Below the pieces are notes generated by a model that was given only the letters and a program-made list of their open reading frames with translations, made no database searches and was not told the origin of the DNA. Both the position numbers and the translations under genes were made by a program. Shown here in pieces: positions 17,128-26,384 of a stretch of 64,000 nucleotides of DNA. Source of the DNA: Paucilactobacillus hokkaidonensis JCM 18461 (GTDB lineage Bacteria > Bacillota > Bacilli > Lactobacillales > Lactobacillaceae). Within the stretch, counting starts at the first letter, position 1, and every line of letters begins with the position of its first letter. The DNA is taken from positions 496,001 through 560,000 of the forward strand of contig NZ_AP014680.1 of NCBI RefSeq assembly GCF_000829395.1, given 5' to 3'.

Positions 17128-17565
17128 GTGGAACAAATACCTGAAGATCTTAAAGGGCTGTTAGGCAAGCCAGAACTACAGTTAGGAATTGGTGATTTAT
17201 CACATGTTACTGGGGTATCACAGAGCCAATTACGCTATTGGGAATCAAAAAAATATATTCAATCAATTAAAACTAGTGAAAGTAAAAATCGAAAATATTC
17301 TTTGAAGATTCTTGGTGAAGTTTGTTTAATTAAAGATTATCTAGATGAAGGATTTACATTACCGGCGGCTGTTAAAAAAGCTGAAAAAAGAAAAGAAGTC
17401 ATGAGCTTTATGCGAAAGGTGATTATTGACCGTTTTGATTCACTAACACAAGTTGATGGTAAACCGGCAATTAATTTGGGACCCGTTGAAGGACAAAACA
17501 GCAAAAATATTTTTGCTGTTTTGATTGACCAAGAAATTATTCTACGCCTTTTACCAGCGAAATAG
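17128..17565 (+). CDS. MerR-family transcriptional regulator
   Basis: A 145-residue DNA-binding protein. Residues about 18-85 form the MerR winged helix: IGDLSHVTGVSQSQLRYWES, then RKYSLKILGEVCLIKDYLDEGFTL. The C-terminal part lacks the usual cysteine ligands and is short, so the inducer is probably not a metal. Start GTG 17128 with GAGGGG upstream. Its divergent position and the shared operator make it the likely regulator of the MFS-DUF4811 operon. Confidence 0.82.
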   Translation: MEQIPEDLKGLLGKPELQLGIGDLSHVTGVSQSQLRYWESKKYIQSIKTSESKNRKYSLKILGEVCLIKDYLDEGFTLPAAVKKAEKRKEVMSFMRKVIIDRFDSLTQVDGKPAINLGPVEGQNSKNIFAVLIDQEIILRLLPAK

Positions 17566-17811
17566 CTACCAAAAAGTTAAAACATATGCTAATCTAACGT
17601 TGAAGGCTTTAAGTATCGGGACTGAAAATTCCCGCGTACCACATTTAGTTTACGTTGTAATGAAGTGTTGTACTAAAATTAAAATTAATTTAAGCCAGCG
17701 CCCTGAGCGCTTGATTATTAATTCAATAGAGTTAATAAAAAATCGATCTAGATTGCAACCAATTGTTGAACTTCAAATTTTGGATTTCGATTAACCCGAT
17801 CGCCTTCGTTT

Positions 17812-17838
17812 GCCCAAGCAGCGGGACTTGGGCTTTTT
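17812..17838 (+). terminator. Intrinsic terminator after the MerR gene
   Basis: GCCCAAG / CTTGGGC hairpin with TTTTTG tail. The stretch 17566-18008 otherwise holds no convincing gene; it contains short dyads such as CGGGACTGAAAATTCCCG at about 17618 and GCTCACAC/GTGTGC at about 17910. Confidence 0.75.
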
Positions 17839-18008
17839 GTTTGGATTCTTTTATATGTTCATTTTTACTGGCGACGTGTTCGTAATCCCTAGCCATCTAA
17901 CCGGCCTCGCTCACACTTTTAATGAATGTGTGCTAGGATAACCATTGTAACTTAGTTAGTGATACCAGTTTTAAATAGTACCACCCGGCAATCAAAGGAG
18001 CAGGAATA

Positions 18009-18347
18009 ATGAACAACGAGTTAGTTAAGATCGATGATCTAAGCTTGCCACTTCAACAAAAGGCAGTTCAGGAGTTTGCTAAATTTTATATCAGATTATT
18101 TAAGCATGAGAATCTTGAAATTGTTGCTAATATTAGTAGCAATTTTGTAGTTGATATTAATGATGTAATTAATCGAAATCGTCATTTAAATACAGAGGAT
18201 TTAATCGAAAGAAGCAGTGCAGCCTCGTTTAAGCAGTATCTTAAGATACTTGAAAAAATTGATCAAAGTTACTATGATACGGGTAATGTCCAAATCTCAT
18301 GGAGTGATTGGGAAGCTGAACAACAAAATAAATTAGCAACAGCTTAA
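18009..18347 (+). CDS. Hypothetical protein upstream of RNase J
   Basis: 112 residues, acidic and predicted mostly helical, with no signal peptide or membrane segment. I do not recognise the family. Visible pieces are LQQKAVQEFAKFYIRLFKHENLEIVANIS and SWSDWEAEQQNKLA (shown here only as landmarks). ATG 18009 follows AAAGGAG, and a good terminator follows the stop, so it is a real monocistronic gene. Confidence 0.6.
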   Translation: MNNELVKIDDLSLPLQQKAVQEFAKFYIRLFKHENLEIVANISSNFVVDINDVINRNRHLNTEDLIERSSAASFKQYLKILEKIDQSYYDTGNVQISWSDWEAEQQNKLATA

Positions 18348-18360
18348 TAGTTTTAGAGAA

Positions 18361-18390
18361 AGAATTACCAAACAAGGTAGTTCTTTTTTT
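18361..18390 (+). terminator. Intrinsic terminator
   Basis: AGAATTACC / GGTAGTTCT hairpin followed by TTTTTTT. Confidence 0.8.
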
Positions 18391-18655
18391 ACTGTTAACT
18401 GCATTATGTGGTACAATAATCTAGACTTAATCATCGCGCGGATAAATAGAAAAACTAAATGCTTTCGAATGTTAAATATAATGGCTCTTTAGTGCTTTAG
18501 TGTGGGGCTAATTTGTTTTTGGTTCTCATAGGTCCAAAGAATAATTTATGTACTCCAATACTAAATGTTTCTATTTTCTAAAATTAGCCCAAACTAGTTT
18601 TAATTGTTTAAGCTCAAAATACATATTTTTAAATTAAAGGAAAGAAAAGGTAGTT
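18389..18655 (+). promoter_or_regulatory. Promoter and long structured leader of the RNase J gene
   Basis: TTTACT, 18 bp, TACAAT with an extended -10 (TGGTACAAT, near 18409-18417) begins a leader of about 240 nt. GGGCTAATTT (18505-18514) pairs perfectly with AAATTAGCCC (18581-18590), and a smaller TTGG/TCCAA pair lies in the loop. The leader contains no obvious reading frame. Confidence 0.45.
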
Positions 18656-20353
18656 ATGCGAAAATTAAAAATTAATAATAACGAAGTCGCTTTTTACGCT
18701 ATTGGTGGATTAGGCGAAATTGGTAAGAACATGTACTGTGTCCAATTTCAAGATGAAATTATTGTCATTGATTGTGGGGTATTATTCCCTGAAGATGAAC
18801 TACTTGGAGTCGATTATGTCATCCAAGATTATTCTTACCTTGTTGAGAATCAAGAAAAGATCAAGGCAATTGTCATTACCCACGGTCACGAAGATCATAT
18901 TGGTGGGTTACCATTTTTCTTGCAACAAGTAAACGCACCCATCTATTCAGGCCCATTTGCGCTGTCTTTGATTCGTGGAAAATTAGAAGAAAAACATCTA
19001 TTGCGGACTGCTGATCTAAATGAAGTTGATGATGACTCTGTTTTGAAGTTCAAGAAGATGTCTGTCACTTTCTTCCGGACAACGCATTCAATTCCTGATA
19101 CTTTAGGGATTGCTGTCCACACACCGCAAGGAACAATTGTTCAAACTGGTGATTTTAAATTTGATTTGACCCCAGTTGGTGGACTTCCAGGTCCTAACCT
19201 GCAAAAGATGGCCAAATTAGGTGATGAGGGTGTTTTATTATTAACGTCTGATAGTACGAATGCGGAACGCCCAGAGTTTACAAAGTCAGAACAATGGGTC
19301 GATATCCATATTCGACGAGTATTTGAACGAATTAAAGGTCGTATTATTTTTGCCTCTTTTGCTTCTAACGTATATCGACTTCGTGAAGCTTCAGACGCTG
19401 CAATTCGTCAAGGACGTAAAATTGCCGTGTTTGGTCGTAGTATGGAAAATGCCATTGCTGCGGGACAAGAACTTGGTTACTTGAATATTCCTGATGACTA
19501 TTTAATTGAACAAAATGAAATTAATTCTTATCCACCAGAAAAAGTACTGATTATGTGTACTGGTTCGCAGGGTGAACCAATGGCTGCCCTAAGCCGGATA
19601 GCTAATGGAACTCACCGACAAATTACGATTCAACCTGGGGATACAGTGGTATTTTCTAGTAACCCAATCCCTGGGAACACAGTGAGTGTTAACCAGCTTA
19701 TTAATAAACTGGATGAAGCTGGCGCCGATGTAATTCATGGTTACGTTAATAATATTCATACCTCTGGTCATGGTGGTCAAATTGATGAAGAGCTTATGCT
19801 TCGTTTGATGAAGCCTAAGTATTTTGCTCCCGTCCATGGTGAGTATCGAATGCAGAAAATCCATACCCATTTGGCAGAAATGACTGGGGTTCCATTAGAG
19901 AATAGCTTTATTATGGCCAATGGGGATGTACTTGCGTTGACAAAGGATTCGGCTAGAATTGCTGATCATGTTGAAGCCGGCGATGTTTATATCGATGGCC
20001 GAGATGTTGGTGATAGTGTCGGAAACCCAGAAATTAGAGAACGTCGTTTGTTATCTGAAGAGGGTGTGGTTACTGCAATTGCAGTAGTCGACCTAGAGAA
20101 TCATCAGATTGTTGCTGGACCAGATATTGTTTCGCGTGGATTTGTGTACATGCATGAATCACAAGAATTAATCAAGGCAGCTAATCATGAAGTTTTTTGG
20201 GCGATTTTGAATACATTTAAAAACCGCAAAAAGATTGATGAACGTGCATTGAACCGGACAATTGTGAGTCGTTTGCAAAAATTATTATTTGCACAAACGG
20301 GTCGTCGTCCAGTGATTATCCCGATGGTGACGATCATCAACGGTGATAAGTAA
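18656..20353 (+). CDS. rnjA: Ribonuclease J
   Basis: An RNA 5'-3' exonuclease and endonuclease of the metallo-beta-lactamase/beta-CASP family, central to mRNA decay and rRNA maturation. The metal site is HGHEDHIGG (residues 76-84), with the second histidine in TTHSIPD and the aspartate in TGDFKFD. The beta-CASP region includes FASNVYRLREA and GSQGEPMAALSRIANGTHRQ, and HTSGHGG supplies another ligand. Sequence and intact metal ligands are closer to RNase J1 than to the degenerate J2. Length 565 is normal. ATG 18656 follows AAAGGAAAG. The gene has a long leader, which suggests post-transcriptional control. Confidence 0.93.
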   Translation: MRKLKINNNEVAFYAIGGLGEIGKNMYCVQFQDEIIVIDCGVLFPEDELLGVDYVIQDYSYLVENQEKIKAIVITHGHEDHIGGLPFFLQQVNAPIYSGPFALSLIRGKLEEKHLLRTADLNEVDDDSVLKFKKMSVTFFRTTHSIPDTLGIAVHTPQGTIVQTGDFKFDLTPVGGLPGPNLQKMAKLGDEGVLLLTSDSTNAERPEFTKSEQWVDIHIRRVFERIKGRIIFASFASNVYRLREASDAAIRQGRKIAVFGRSMENAIAAGQELGYLNIPDDYLIEQNEINSYPPEKVLIMCTGSQGEPMAALSRIANGTHRQITIQPGDTVVFSSNPIPGNTVSVNQLINKLDEAGADVIHGYVNNIHTSGHGGQIDEELMLRLMKPKYFAPVHGEYRMQKIHTHLAEMTGVPLENSFIMANGDVLALTKDSARIADHVEAGDVYIDGRDVGDSVGNPEIRERRLLSEEGVVTAIAVVDLENHQIVAGPDIVSRGFVYMHESQELIKAANHEVFWAILNTFKNRKKIDERALNRTIVSRLQKLLFAQTGRRPVIIPMVTIINGDK

Positions 20354-20391
20354 GCGAGTTTTGTCTAACAATAATATATTAGAATTAAAAA

Positions 20392-20426
20392 AAGGATTGT
20401 AGCCAATTAGCTGCAATCCTTATTTG
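20392..20426. terminator. Bidirectional terminator
   Basis: AAGGATTGTAGC / GCTGCAATCCTT hairpin with A-run left and TTATTT right, between convergent genes. Confidence 0.75.
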
Positions 20427-21386
20427 TTACCCCAAATTAGTTTTAGATAAGTCCCCAGCACTTTCAGATAATTTAACCGAATTTTCGGTCTCAGGATAAA
20501 TAATCATATGACGGTCAAATTGTCGATTAAGCCAACTCTTCAACCGACCAATATTTGAAAATTCTAATTGTTTAAACTCGATGGTCCGTAACTCGGCTTT
20601 TATCTTAGTTAATTCGCCTTTAAAAATACGACGATTTGACAGTGATAGTTGTTTAATTTGTCGATATAGTTGAGTTAGCGTTTGATGCTTATAGCGCCAA
20701 GCATGTGGCATTAGTTCTGGATAATTTTGTTGCACACATTCGCTGATTGATTCTAATACCGAGACAATTTGTAGATGTTCAGCTTTGAAATCAACTTTTT
20801 TTGATACTATCTGTGGACGAACACTACCACCTAGGAAAATCGCACTTTTCGTGTTTCTGAAGATGCTATATAAAAAGAAGGTTTCTGCGTGCATTGAAAG
20901 CTTAGAATCAAACTTGATTGAATGTGCTAGTTTTTTATTGATTAGCATTCCTGCAACACTCATTGGTGTTTGACCTACCAGATAAGATGCGATTAAATCT
21001 TGAGGATCATTAAATTGTTGATTTTGTCCATTGTAGCCGACAATATCTGCCTGCTTAGTTGTAGCAGTTTGACTAACTTGTGCTAGCCATGAGGGGTGTA
21101 ATCGCATTTTTGGTGTTAAAAACATGACGTACTTGCCATTGGAATGATCGATTGCTTGATTGTAGGAAACCCCAATAGACTGCCGAATTCGTTGACTAAT
21201 AATTGTGGTTGGAATACCGCTTAACCGTTTAAAAGCAACTAACTGTTGGTACGTCTGATCAACTGAATTATTATCAACAAAAATAACTTCAAAATTTTGA
21301 TAATTTTGTTGTTTTAAATCTGCCAGTAAATTTGGTAATACGGCTGCGTTATTTTTGACGGGTAAAACTACACTGATCAAGTTCAT
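20427..21386 (-). CDS. Family 2 glycosyltransferase
   Basis: 319 residues. The N-terminal GT-A domain opens with ISVVLPVKNNAAVLPNLL and EVIFVDNNSVDQT, the nucleotide-sugar site; SYNQAIDHSNGKYVMFL follows, but a clean DxD is not visible (TPK occupies the place). The C-terminal 120 residues are helical and basic. No membrane segment is seen. It stands alone, not in a polysaccharide cluster, and the acceptor is unknown. Confidence 0.8.
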   Translation of the reverse strand: MNLISVVLPVKNNAAVLPNLLADLKQQNYQNFEVIFVDNNSVDQTYQQLVAFKRLSGIPTTIISQRIRQSIGVSYNQAIDHSNGKYVMFLTPKMRLHPSWLAQVSQTATTKQADIVGYNGQNQQFNDPQDLIASYLVGQTPMSVAGMLINKKLAHSIKFDSKLSMHAETFFLYSIFRNTKSAIFLGGSVRPQIVSKKVDFKAEHLQIVSVLESISECVQQNYPELMPHAWRYKHQTLTQLYRQIKQLSLSNRRIFKGELTKIKAELRTIEFKQLEFSNIGRLKSWLNRQFDRHMIIYPETENSVKLSESAGDLSKTNLG

Positions 21387-21682
21387 AAAATCGCCTCTTC
21401 CAATTTATATTAGTTAATAATTATCGTTTTTATTATTATAAAGCGAATATTTGTTTTTGTCTACTTCATTACTAATGATAATGATAATGATTTAATTATA
21501 TGAATTTATTGTGAACTCTGTTTTAAGCGGCTGTCACAATGATTATTACTAATTTTATTTTTAAAAACCATTAAATGTAATCTTTTTATGAATTTGTTTA
21601 AGTAGAAGCAGAGTCTTATGAGACAAAAAAGTTGGAAAAAGACAATTAATCTCTGATCTCAATTAATAATTAAAACAGCAAA

Positions 21683-21717
21683 GGGACTGAAGCGAAAAGT
21701 AGTTTTGCTTCAGTCCC
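21683..21717 (-). terminator. Terminator of the multicopper oxidase gene
   Basis: GGGACTGAAGC / GCTTCAGTCCC hairpin with a T-rich tail on the minus strand. The gap 21387-21734 otherwise holds AT-rich DNA with a GATAATGATAATGATTT repeat at about 21477. Confidence 0.7.
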
Positions 21718-21734
21718 AAAAGATGTATTTAAAT

Positions 21735-23273
21735 TTACATGTGCATTCCCATTTTATGGTAGGATTCCATTCCACCGAGCCATAAGTCATCCATGCTGAC
21801 GCCACGTTCTTTTGCAAAGGCAGACATCAACGTGTGGTGATCCATTAATTCATATTTAGCATCTGGATTCTGTGGATCAATAACCTGTAATTGTGCCATC
21901 ATGCCACCATCTTCATGTTCGATAATATGACAGTGGTACATAAAGATACCTGCAACATCGTACCAAACTTTAAGAATGACATGTTCACCGGGATTTACGC
22001 TGACAACGTCCTTTAATCCTCGTTCATTTGGATAAGGTGCATGACCATTGCGAGAAATAATTCTAAAGGCGGTTCCATGCATGTGATATGGGTGAATCAT
22101 GCCACCATCCATGTCGTTAGTATTTGTGATATCCCATAATTGACACTTGCCTAGTGGCATTTTGTAATCAATCCGTTGCATATCAAACTTTTTGTCGTCC
22201 ATCATGACTTCTTCATCCATTCCAGACATCACAACATGTTTGACCGGTAAATCGGCATCAACTTTCGGGTCAGGGATATCAACTAAATGTTCTGGTAATT
22301 TAGTATTATCAGTTGCAAATTCGTGAATTCGAAAGTGAACAATTGGCGTTTCATCAGAATATAAAACGACCTCATCACCAGCTTGATAGTTACTAAAATC
22401 AACGATAATTTCGTGTCGTTCAGCACAGGTAGTCATTAAACGGGTGAACTTAACTGGTTCTGGCAAAATTCCATCATCAGAGGCGATTTGAGTAAACTCG
22501 AGATTGTCACTAAAATGCAACCGCCATTCGCGCCGATTAGATCCGTCTAAAATTCTTAATCGCAGTCGTTGAGTAGTGACATCAAAGTATGGGTTGACCG
22601 TACCATTAATCATTGGTGTAGGTCCCTGCACACCGTCCGGATCATAATCTTCACGATAATCCCACTGATTATCTGCATGAAATCGGCGATCTTGCAAAAT
22701 TATTGGGATATCGTCAACACCATAGTTACGAGGAAATGGTAATTGAGATTCAATGTCATCTTGAATAACGACAGCAGTTGCCAAGCCGTGCCAGACCTGT
22801 GAAGCAGTTGATGGGCATGGATGAGCATGCAACCAGCAAGTGGCGGCTGGTTGATTAATTTTAAAGGTTACGTCACGGCTACTGTCGGGATAAACGGGTG
22901 CATGGCAGCCGCCATCTTCAATTGGACCAGGAATGTTTAGTCCATGCCAGTGAAAGGTGGTAAGTTCTGGTAGTTTATTTTCTAAGTGTAAATGAATAGT
23001 TTTACCATTTTTAAAGATAATGGTTTTGCCTAACAGACTGGCATTATAACCCCATGTTTTAGTCTTGGTTCCCGGTAGTAGCTGCGTTTCACCAGGTTGA
23101 GCAGTGACAGTATAATACATATCTGTTTGAGTTTCTTTATCGGGTACCAGCGCGGCTGGAATGTTAAGCGGCATTGCCGGTGTGTTAGGTTCTTCTAGTG
23201 GAATGTAACCACCATCATGTGTATTAAATGCGGGTTCATCATAGAAGTAATTGTTATAAACTTTTTCTGCCAT
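21735..23273 (-). CDS. Multicopper oxidase (laccase-like)
   Basis: A copper enzyme of 512 residues with all four copper-binding motifs: HWHGLN, WLHAHPCPS, HPYHMHG and YHCHIIEHED. Three cupredoxin domains can be followed in order. No signal peptide or Tat motif is seen, so a cytoplasmic location is likely. The C-terminus is methionine-rich (HKMGMHM). Laccase-like enzymes of lactic acid bacteria have been linked to biogenic amine and phenol oxidation; the substrate here is unknown. It is divergent from mntH, and the shared intergenic region contains the MntR-like palindrome. Confidence 0.92.
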   Translation of the reverse strand: MAEKVYNNYFYDEPAFNTHDGGYIPLEEPNTPAMPLNIPAALVPDKETQTDMYYTVTAQPGETQLLPGTKTKTWGYNASLLGKTIIFKNGKTIHLHLENKLPELTTFHWHGLNIPGPIEDGGCHAPVYPDSSRDVTFKINQPAATCWLHAHPCPSTASQVWHGLATAVVIQDDIESQLPFPRNYGVDDIPIILQDRRFHADNQWDYREDYDPDGVQGPTPMINGTVNPYFDVTTQRLRLRILDGSNRREWRLHFSDNLEFTQIASDDGILPEPVKFTRLMTTCAERHEIIVDFSNYQAGDEVVLYSDETPIVHFRIHEFATDNTKLPEHLVDIPDPKVDADLPVKHVVMSGMDEEVMMDDKKFDMQRIDYKMPLGKCQLWDITNTNDMDGGMIHPYHMHGTAFRIISRNGHAPYPNERGLKDVVSVNPGEHVILKVWYDVAGIFMYHCHIIEHEDGGMMAQLQVIDPQNPDAKYELMDHHTLMSAFAKERGVSMDDLWLGGMESYHKMGMHM

Positions 23274-23384
23274 TATAAGTCCTCCTTGTATTGATTAATC
23301 ACTTTCAGCATACACTATTAAACAATATAAATATAGTTTAATTTAGACATATGCAAAAAGCTTGTGGCAAAAAGAAAACAATAA

Positions 23385-23401
23385 GTTTTGGTTTACCTAA
23401 C
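23385..23401. promoter_or_regulatory. Putative MntR/DtxR-type operator upstream of mntH
   Basis: A 17-bp dyad of the form GTTTnGGTnnnCCnAAC (GTTTTGGTTTACCTAAC) directly upstream of a TTTACT-16 bp-TATCAT promoter for mntH. The same motif occurs at 28217 between the CDF and DtxR genes. Confidence 0.6.
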
Positions 23402-23475
23402 TTTATTGTTTACTTTTTGCAATTGAGGAGTATCATGAGTTTGTAATAATCAATATACAGAAGGGATGAGCGATT

Positions 23476-25065
23476 GTGAACGAAATTCCAAACAAGAAGC
23501 ATAAGTTGATTGAGTATGCCAATGGACCATCGTTGGAAGAAATCAATGGGACCGTTAAAGTACCAAAAGGAAAAGGATTTACACGAACGTTATTAGCTTA
23601 TTCAGGGCCCGGGGCGCTTGTGGCAGTGGGTTATATGGATCCTGGTAACTGGTCAACTTCAATTACAGGTGGTCAAAATTTTCAATATTTATTAATGTCG
23701 GTGATCCTCTTATCAAGCTTGATTGCGATGTTATTACAATACATGGCAGCTAAACTTGGTATAGTTGGACAAATTGATTTGGCACAAGCTATCAGAGCAA
23801 GAACTAGTAAAACTCTTGGTATTGTCCTTTGGATCCTGACAGAATTGGCTATCATGGCGACCGATATCGCTGAGGTTATTGGAGCTGCAATCGCCTTGTA
23901 TTTATTATTTAACATTCCATTAGTGGTGGCAGTATTTATCACAGTTTTTGATGTTTTACTATTGCTATTATTAACCAAAATTGGATTTAGGAAGATTGAG
24001 GCAATTGTGGTTTGTTTGATTTTGGTTATTTTACTAGTTTTTGTTTATGAAGTTGTTTTATCTGCACCAGTTTGGAGTAGCGTGTTAAGTGGCTTAGTTC
24101 CAAGCAGCAAGGCCTTTTCTAGTTCCCCTAAGGTGGGTGGTGACTCTCCTTTATCGGGTGCATTAGGAATTATAGGTGCAACGGTTATGCCACATAATCT
24201 GTACTTACATTCAGCAATTTCGCAAACGCGGCAAATTGATCATAAAAATAAAGATGAAGTAGCGTCTGCCGTTAAATTTTCGGCTTGGGATTCTAATATT
24301 CAGTTAACCTGTGCCTTTTTTGTAAACGCACTATTACTGATTATGGGTGTGGCTGTTTTTAAATCAGGTGCTGTCAAGGACCCTTCATTTTTTGGGTTAT
24401 ATCAAGCCTTATCGGATGGTTCGACTTTAAGTAATGGTACTTTGGTTGCTGTGGCACATTCAGGAATTTTGTCGATTTTATTTGCGGTGGCGTTATTAGC
24501 TTCTGGTCAAAATTCTACGATTACTGGTACTTTAACTGGACAGGTAATTATGGAAGGATTTATTCATATGCGAATGCCATTGTGGCTACGTCGATTGGTA
24601 ACTCGTTTAATTTCTGTAATTCCTGTGTTGATTTGCGTCATTATGACTAGTGGTAAAAGTGCAATTGATGAGCATACAGCATTAAATAGTCTAATGAATA
24701 ATTCACAAGTTTTTTTGGCTTTTGCACTACCATTTTCAATGCTTCCATTACTGATGATGACTAACAGTAAAGCGGAAATGGGCCGGCGTTTTAAAAACTC
24801 GTTGTGGGTTAAAATATTAGGATGGATCTCTGTTATTGGATTAACGTATCTAAATATGATCGGATTGCCAGGATCAATTGAAGGGTTCTTTGGTGCGAAT
24901 GCTTCTGCTGGCGAGTTAGATTTGGCAGACGGGATCGCCTATGCTTTGATGATCGGAATATTAGCTTTACTAGCGTGGACTGTTGTAGAATTATATAGAG
25001 GTAATAAGAGATTAGAGATTATTCAGATGAATAAAGATAATACTATGAAGAAAGAGGGAGTTTAG
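23476..25065 (+). CDS. mntH: Nramp-family manganese transporter MntH
   Basis: A proton-coupled Mn2+ importer of 529 residues and 11 membrane segments. The first metal-binding helix has DPGNW (residues 55-59) and the sixth has [14 protein letters not shown], both intact, including the methionine that favours Mn/Fe over Ca/Mg. GTG 23476 follows AAGGGATGAG. The universal stress gene follows after three bases. Lactobacilli accumulate high levels of Mn2+, and several MntH copies are common. Confidence 0.93.
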   Translation: MNEIPNKKHKLIEYANGPSLEEINGTVKVPKGKGFTRTLLAYSGPGALVAVGYMDPGNWSTSITGGQNFQYLLMSVILLSSLIAMLLQYMAAKLGIVGQIDLAQAIRARTSKTLGIVLWILTELAIMATDIAEVIGAAIALYLLFNIPLVVAVFITVFDVLLLLLLTKIGFRKIEAIVVCLILVILLVFVYEVVLSAPVWSSVLSGLVPSSKAFSSSPKVGGDSPLSGALGIIGATVMPHNLYLHSAISQTRQIDHKNKDEVASAVKFSAWDSNIQLTCAFFVNALLLIMGVAVFKSGAVKDPSFFGLYQALSDGSTLSNGTLVAVAHSGILSILFAVALLASGQNSTITGTLTGQVIMEGFIHMRMPLWLRRLVTRLISVIPVLICVIMTSGKSAIDEHTALNSLMNNSQVFLAFALPFSMLPLLMMTNSKAEMGRRFKNSLWVKILGWISVIGLTYLNMIGLPGSIEGFFGANASAGELDLADGIAYALMIGILALLAWTVVELYRGNKRLEIIQMNKDNTMKKEGV

Positions 25066-25067
25066 AA

Positions 25068-25526
25068 ATGGTAATTGAAATTAATCCTAAAAAATTCCAC
25101 AAGATCCTAGTGGGTGTTGATGATGCTGCTGACGCAAGGGCAGCCTTCAGTTATGCTGTTGATAAAGCAAAGAGAGATTCATCGGAAATCGGAATAGTCT
25201 CTGTTTTGGAAACCAATGATATAAATATTTATCAATCAATGTCCAAGGATTATATTCATAGTACGCGTGCACAACTAGAACAACGAATTAATGAGTACGT
25301 ACAAGCAGCAATCAAATATGGTATTGATCCTAAAAAAATCACTGCAATCGTTGATGAAGGCCAAAAGCCTGCCGAACGAATAGTTAACCATGTTTTGCCC
25401 GAGTTTAAGGCAGATTTATTAGTGGTTGGCTCAGTTGGCAAAGAAGATAGTCGGAAAGTTTTTGGATCGCAAGCATCATACATGGCTAAAAATGCTGGAA
25501 TATCGGTGACAATTATTCGTAATTAA
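25068..25526 (+). CDS. Universal stress protein (UspA family) coupled to mntH
   Basis: 152 residues. KILVGVDDAADARAAF at the N-terminus and the ATP-binding motif GSVGKEDSRKVFGSQASYMA near the C-terminus (G-2x-G-9x-GS) indicate the ATP-binding UspA type. It lies in one operon with mntH; pairs of mntH and usp are common in lactobacilli. A terminator follows. Confidence 0.88.
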   Translation: MVIEINPKKFHKILVGVDDAADARAAFSYAVDKAKRDSSEIGIVSVLETNDINIYQSMSKDYIHSTRAQLEQRINEYVQAAIKYGIDPKKITAIVDEGQKPAERIVNHVLPEFKADLLVVGSVGKEDSRKVFGSQASYMAKNAGISVTIIRN

Positions 25527-25546
25527 TGTTTATAATCATGTTTCAA

Positions 25547-25586
25547 AAAAAGTAAGCAATTTTTCGTTTTTTGCTTACTTTTTTTA
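25547..25586 (+). terminator. Intrinsic terminator after mntH-usp
   Basis: AAAAAGTAAGCAA / TTGCTTACTTTTTT hairpin. Confidence 0.85.
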
Positions 25587-25690
25587 TTTATAATCAATCT
25601 AAGACATCTTCAATTAAAGTCTATAATTAAAAGAATTGTTAATTGTTCTATGTTATAATGATTCTAGATTAATGATAGAAGGCAATCGAT

Positions 25691-26368
25691 ATGAAGAAAA
25701 AACAATCACTCGCTCAACGAATTAATATTCTTCGAGCGAGCGTGATGGGAGCTAATGATGGTATTTTGTCCGTAGCAGGAATTGTTATTGGTGTTGCGGG
25801 TGCAAATAGTAGTAGTTTTGCGGTTTTAATTTCCGGATTGGCAGGTGCGCTTGCAGGGACAATTTCGATGGCCATGGGGGAATATGTCTCTGTGAATACT
25901 CAAAAAGACTCACAAAAGATGGCAATTATTGAGCAAAAAGAACGTTTGGCAGAAAATTATGATTTAGAATTTGATTTTGTTAAGCAAAAGTTTATTCAGC
26001 AGGGAATTAATGCTGACTTATCACAACAAGCAACACAAGAACTTATGGGTGATGATGCATTGCTTGCAACTGTACGTGAGCGATATGGATTCAATATGCA
26101 TGAATTAACCAGCCCCTATGCTGCGGCTGTTGCTTCGATGATTTCATTTCCAACCGGTTCAATTTTACCATTACTTTCAATCACATTTTTCCCAACTAAT
26201 ATCAGGGTAACAGCTACTGTGATTGCAGTTGTAATTGCACTAGGAATAACTGGATATATTGCTGCTGTGTTAGGGGAATCTGATCGAGAACATTCAGTGT
26301 TTAGAAACATTGTGGCTGGAATTTTAACTATGATCGTTACATATTTTATCGGTCACTTATTTGCATAG
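25691..26368 (+). CDS. VIT1/CCC1-family metal transporter homologue 1
   Basis: 225 residues with about five membrane segments. It opens RINILRASVMGANDGILSVAGIVIGVAGA and has GTISMAMGEYVSVNTQKDSQ, the defining CCC1/VIT features. Between segments 2 and 3 lies a cytoplasmic helical, charged region (metal-binding module). Family members move Fe2+ or Mn2+ out of the cytosol; the neighbourhood suggests manganese. It is followed by a paralogue, probably in the same operon. Confidence 0.88.
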   Translation: MKKKQSLAQRINILRASVMGANDGILSVAGIVIGVAGANSSSFAVLISGLAGALAGTISMAMGEYVSVNTQKDSQKMAIIEQKERLAENYDLEFDFVKQKFIQQGINADLSQQATQELMGDDALLATVRERYGFNMHELTSPYAAAVASMISFPTGSILPLLSITFFPTNIRVTATVIAVVIALGITGYIAAVLGESDREHSVFRNIVAGILTMIVTYFIGHLFA

Positions 26369-26384
26369 AAAAGAAGGCATAACA

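Noticed and set aside
17525-17794. 89-codon frame downstream of the MerR gene
   Set aside because: It overlaps the MerR 3' end out of frame, lacks a ribosome site and has no protein-like composition.
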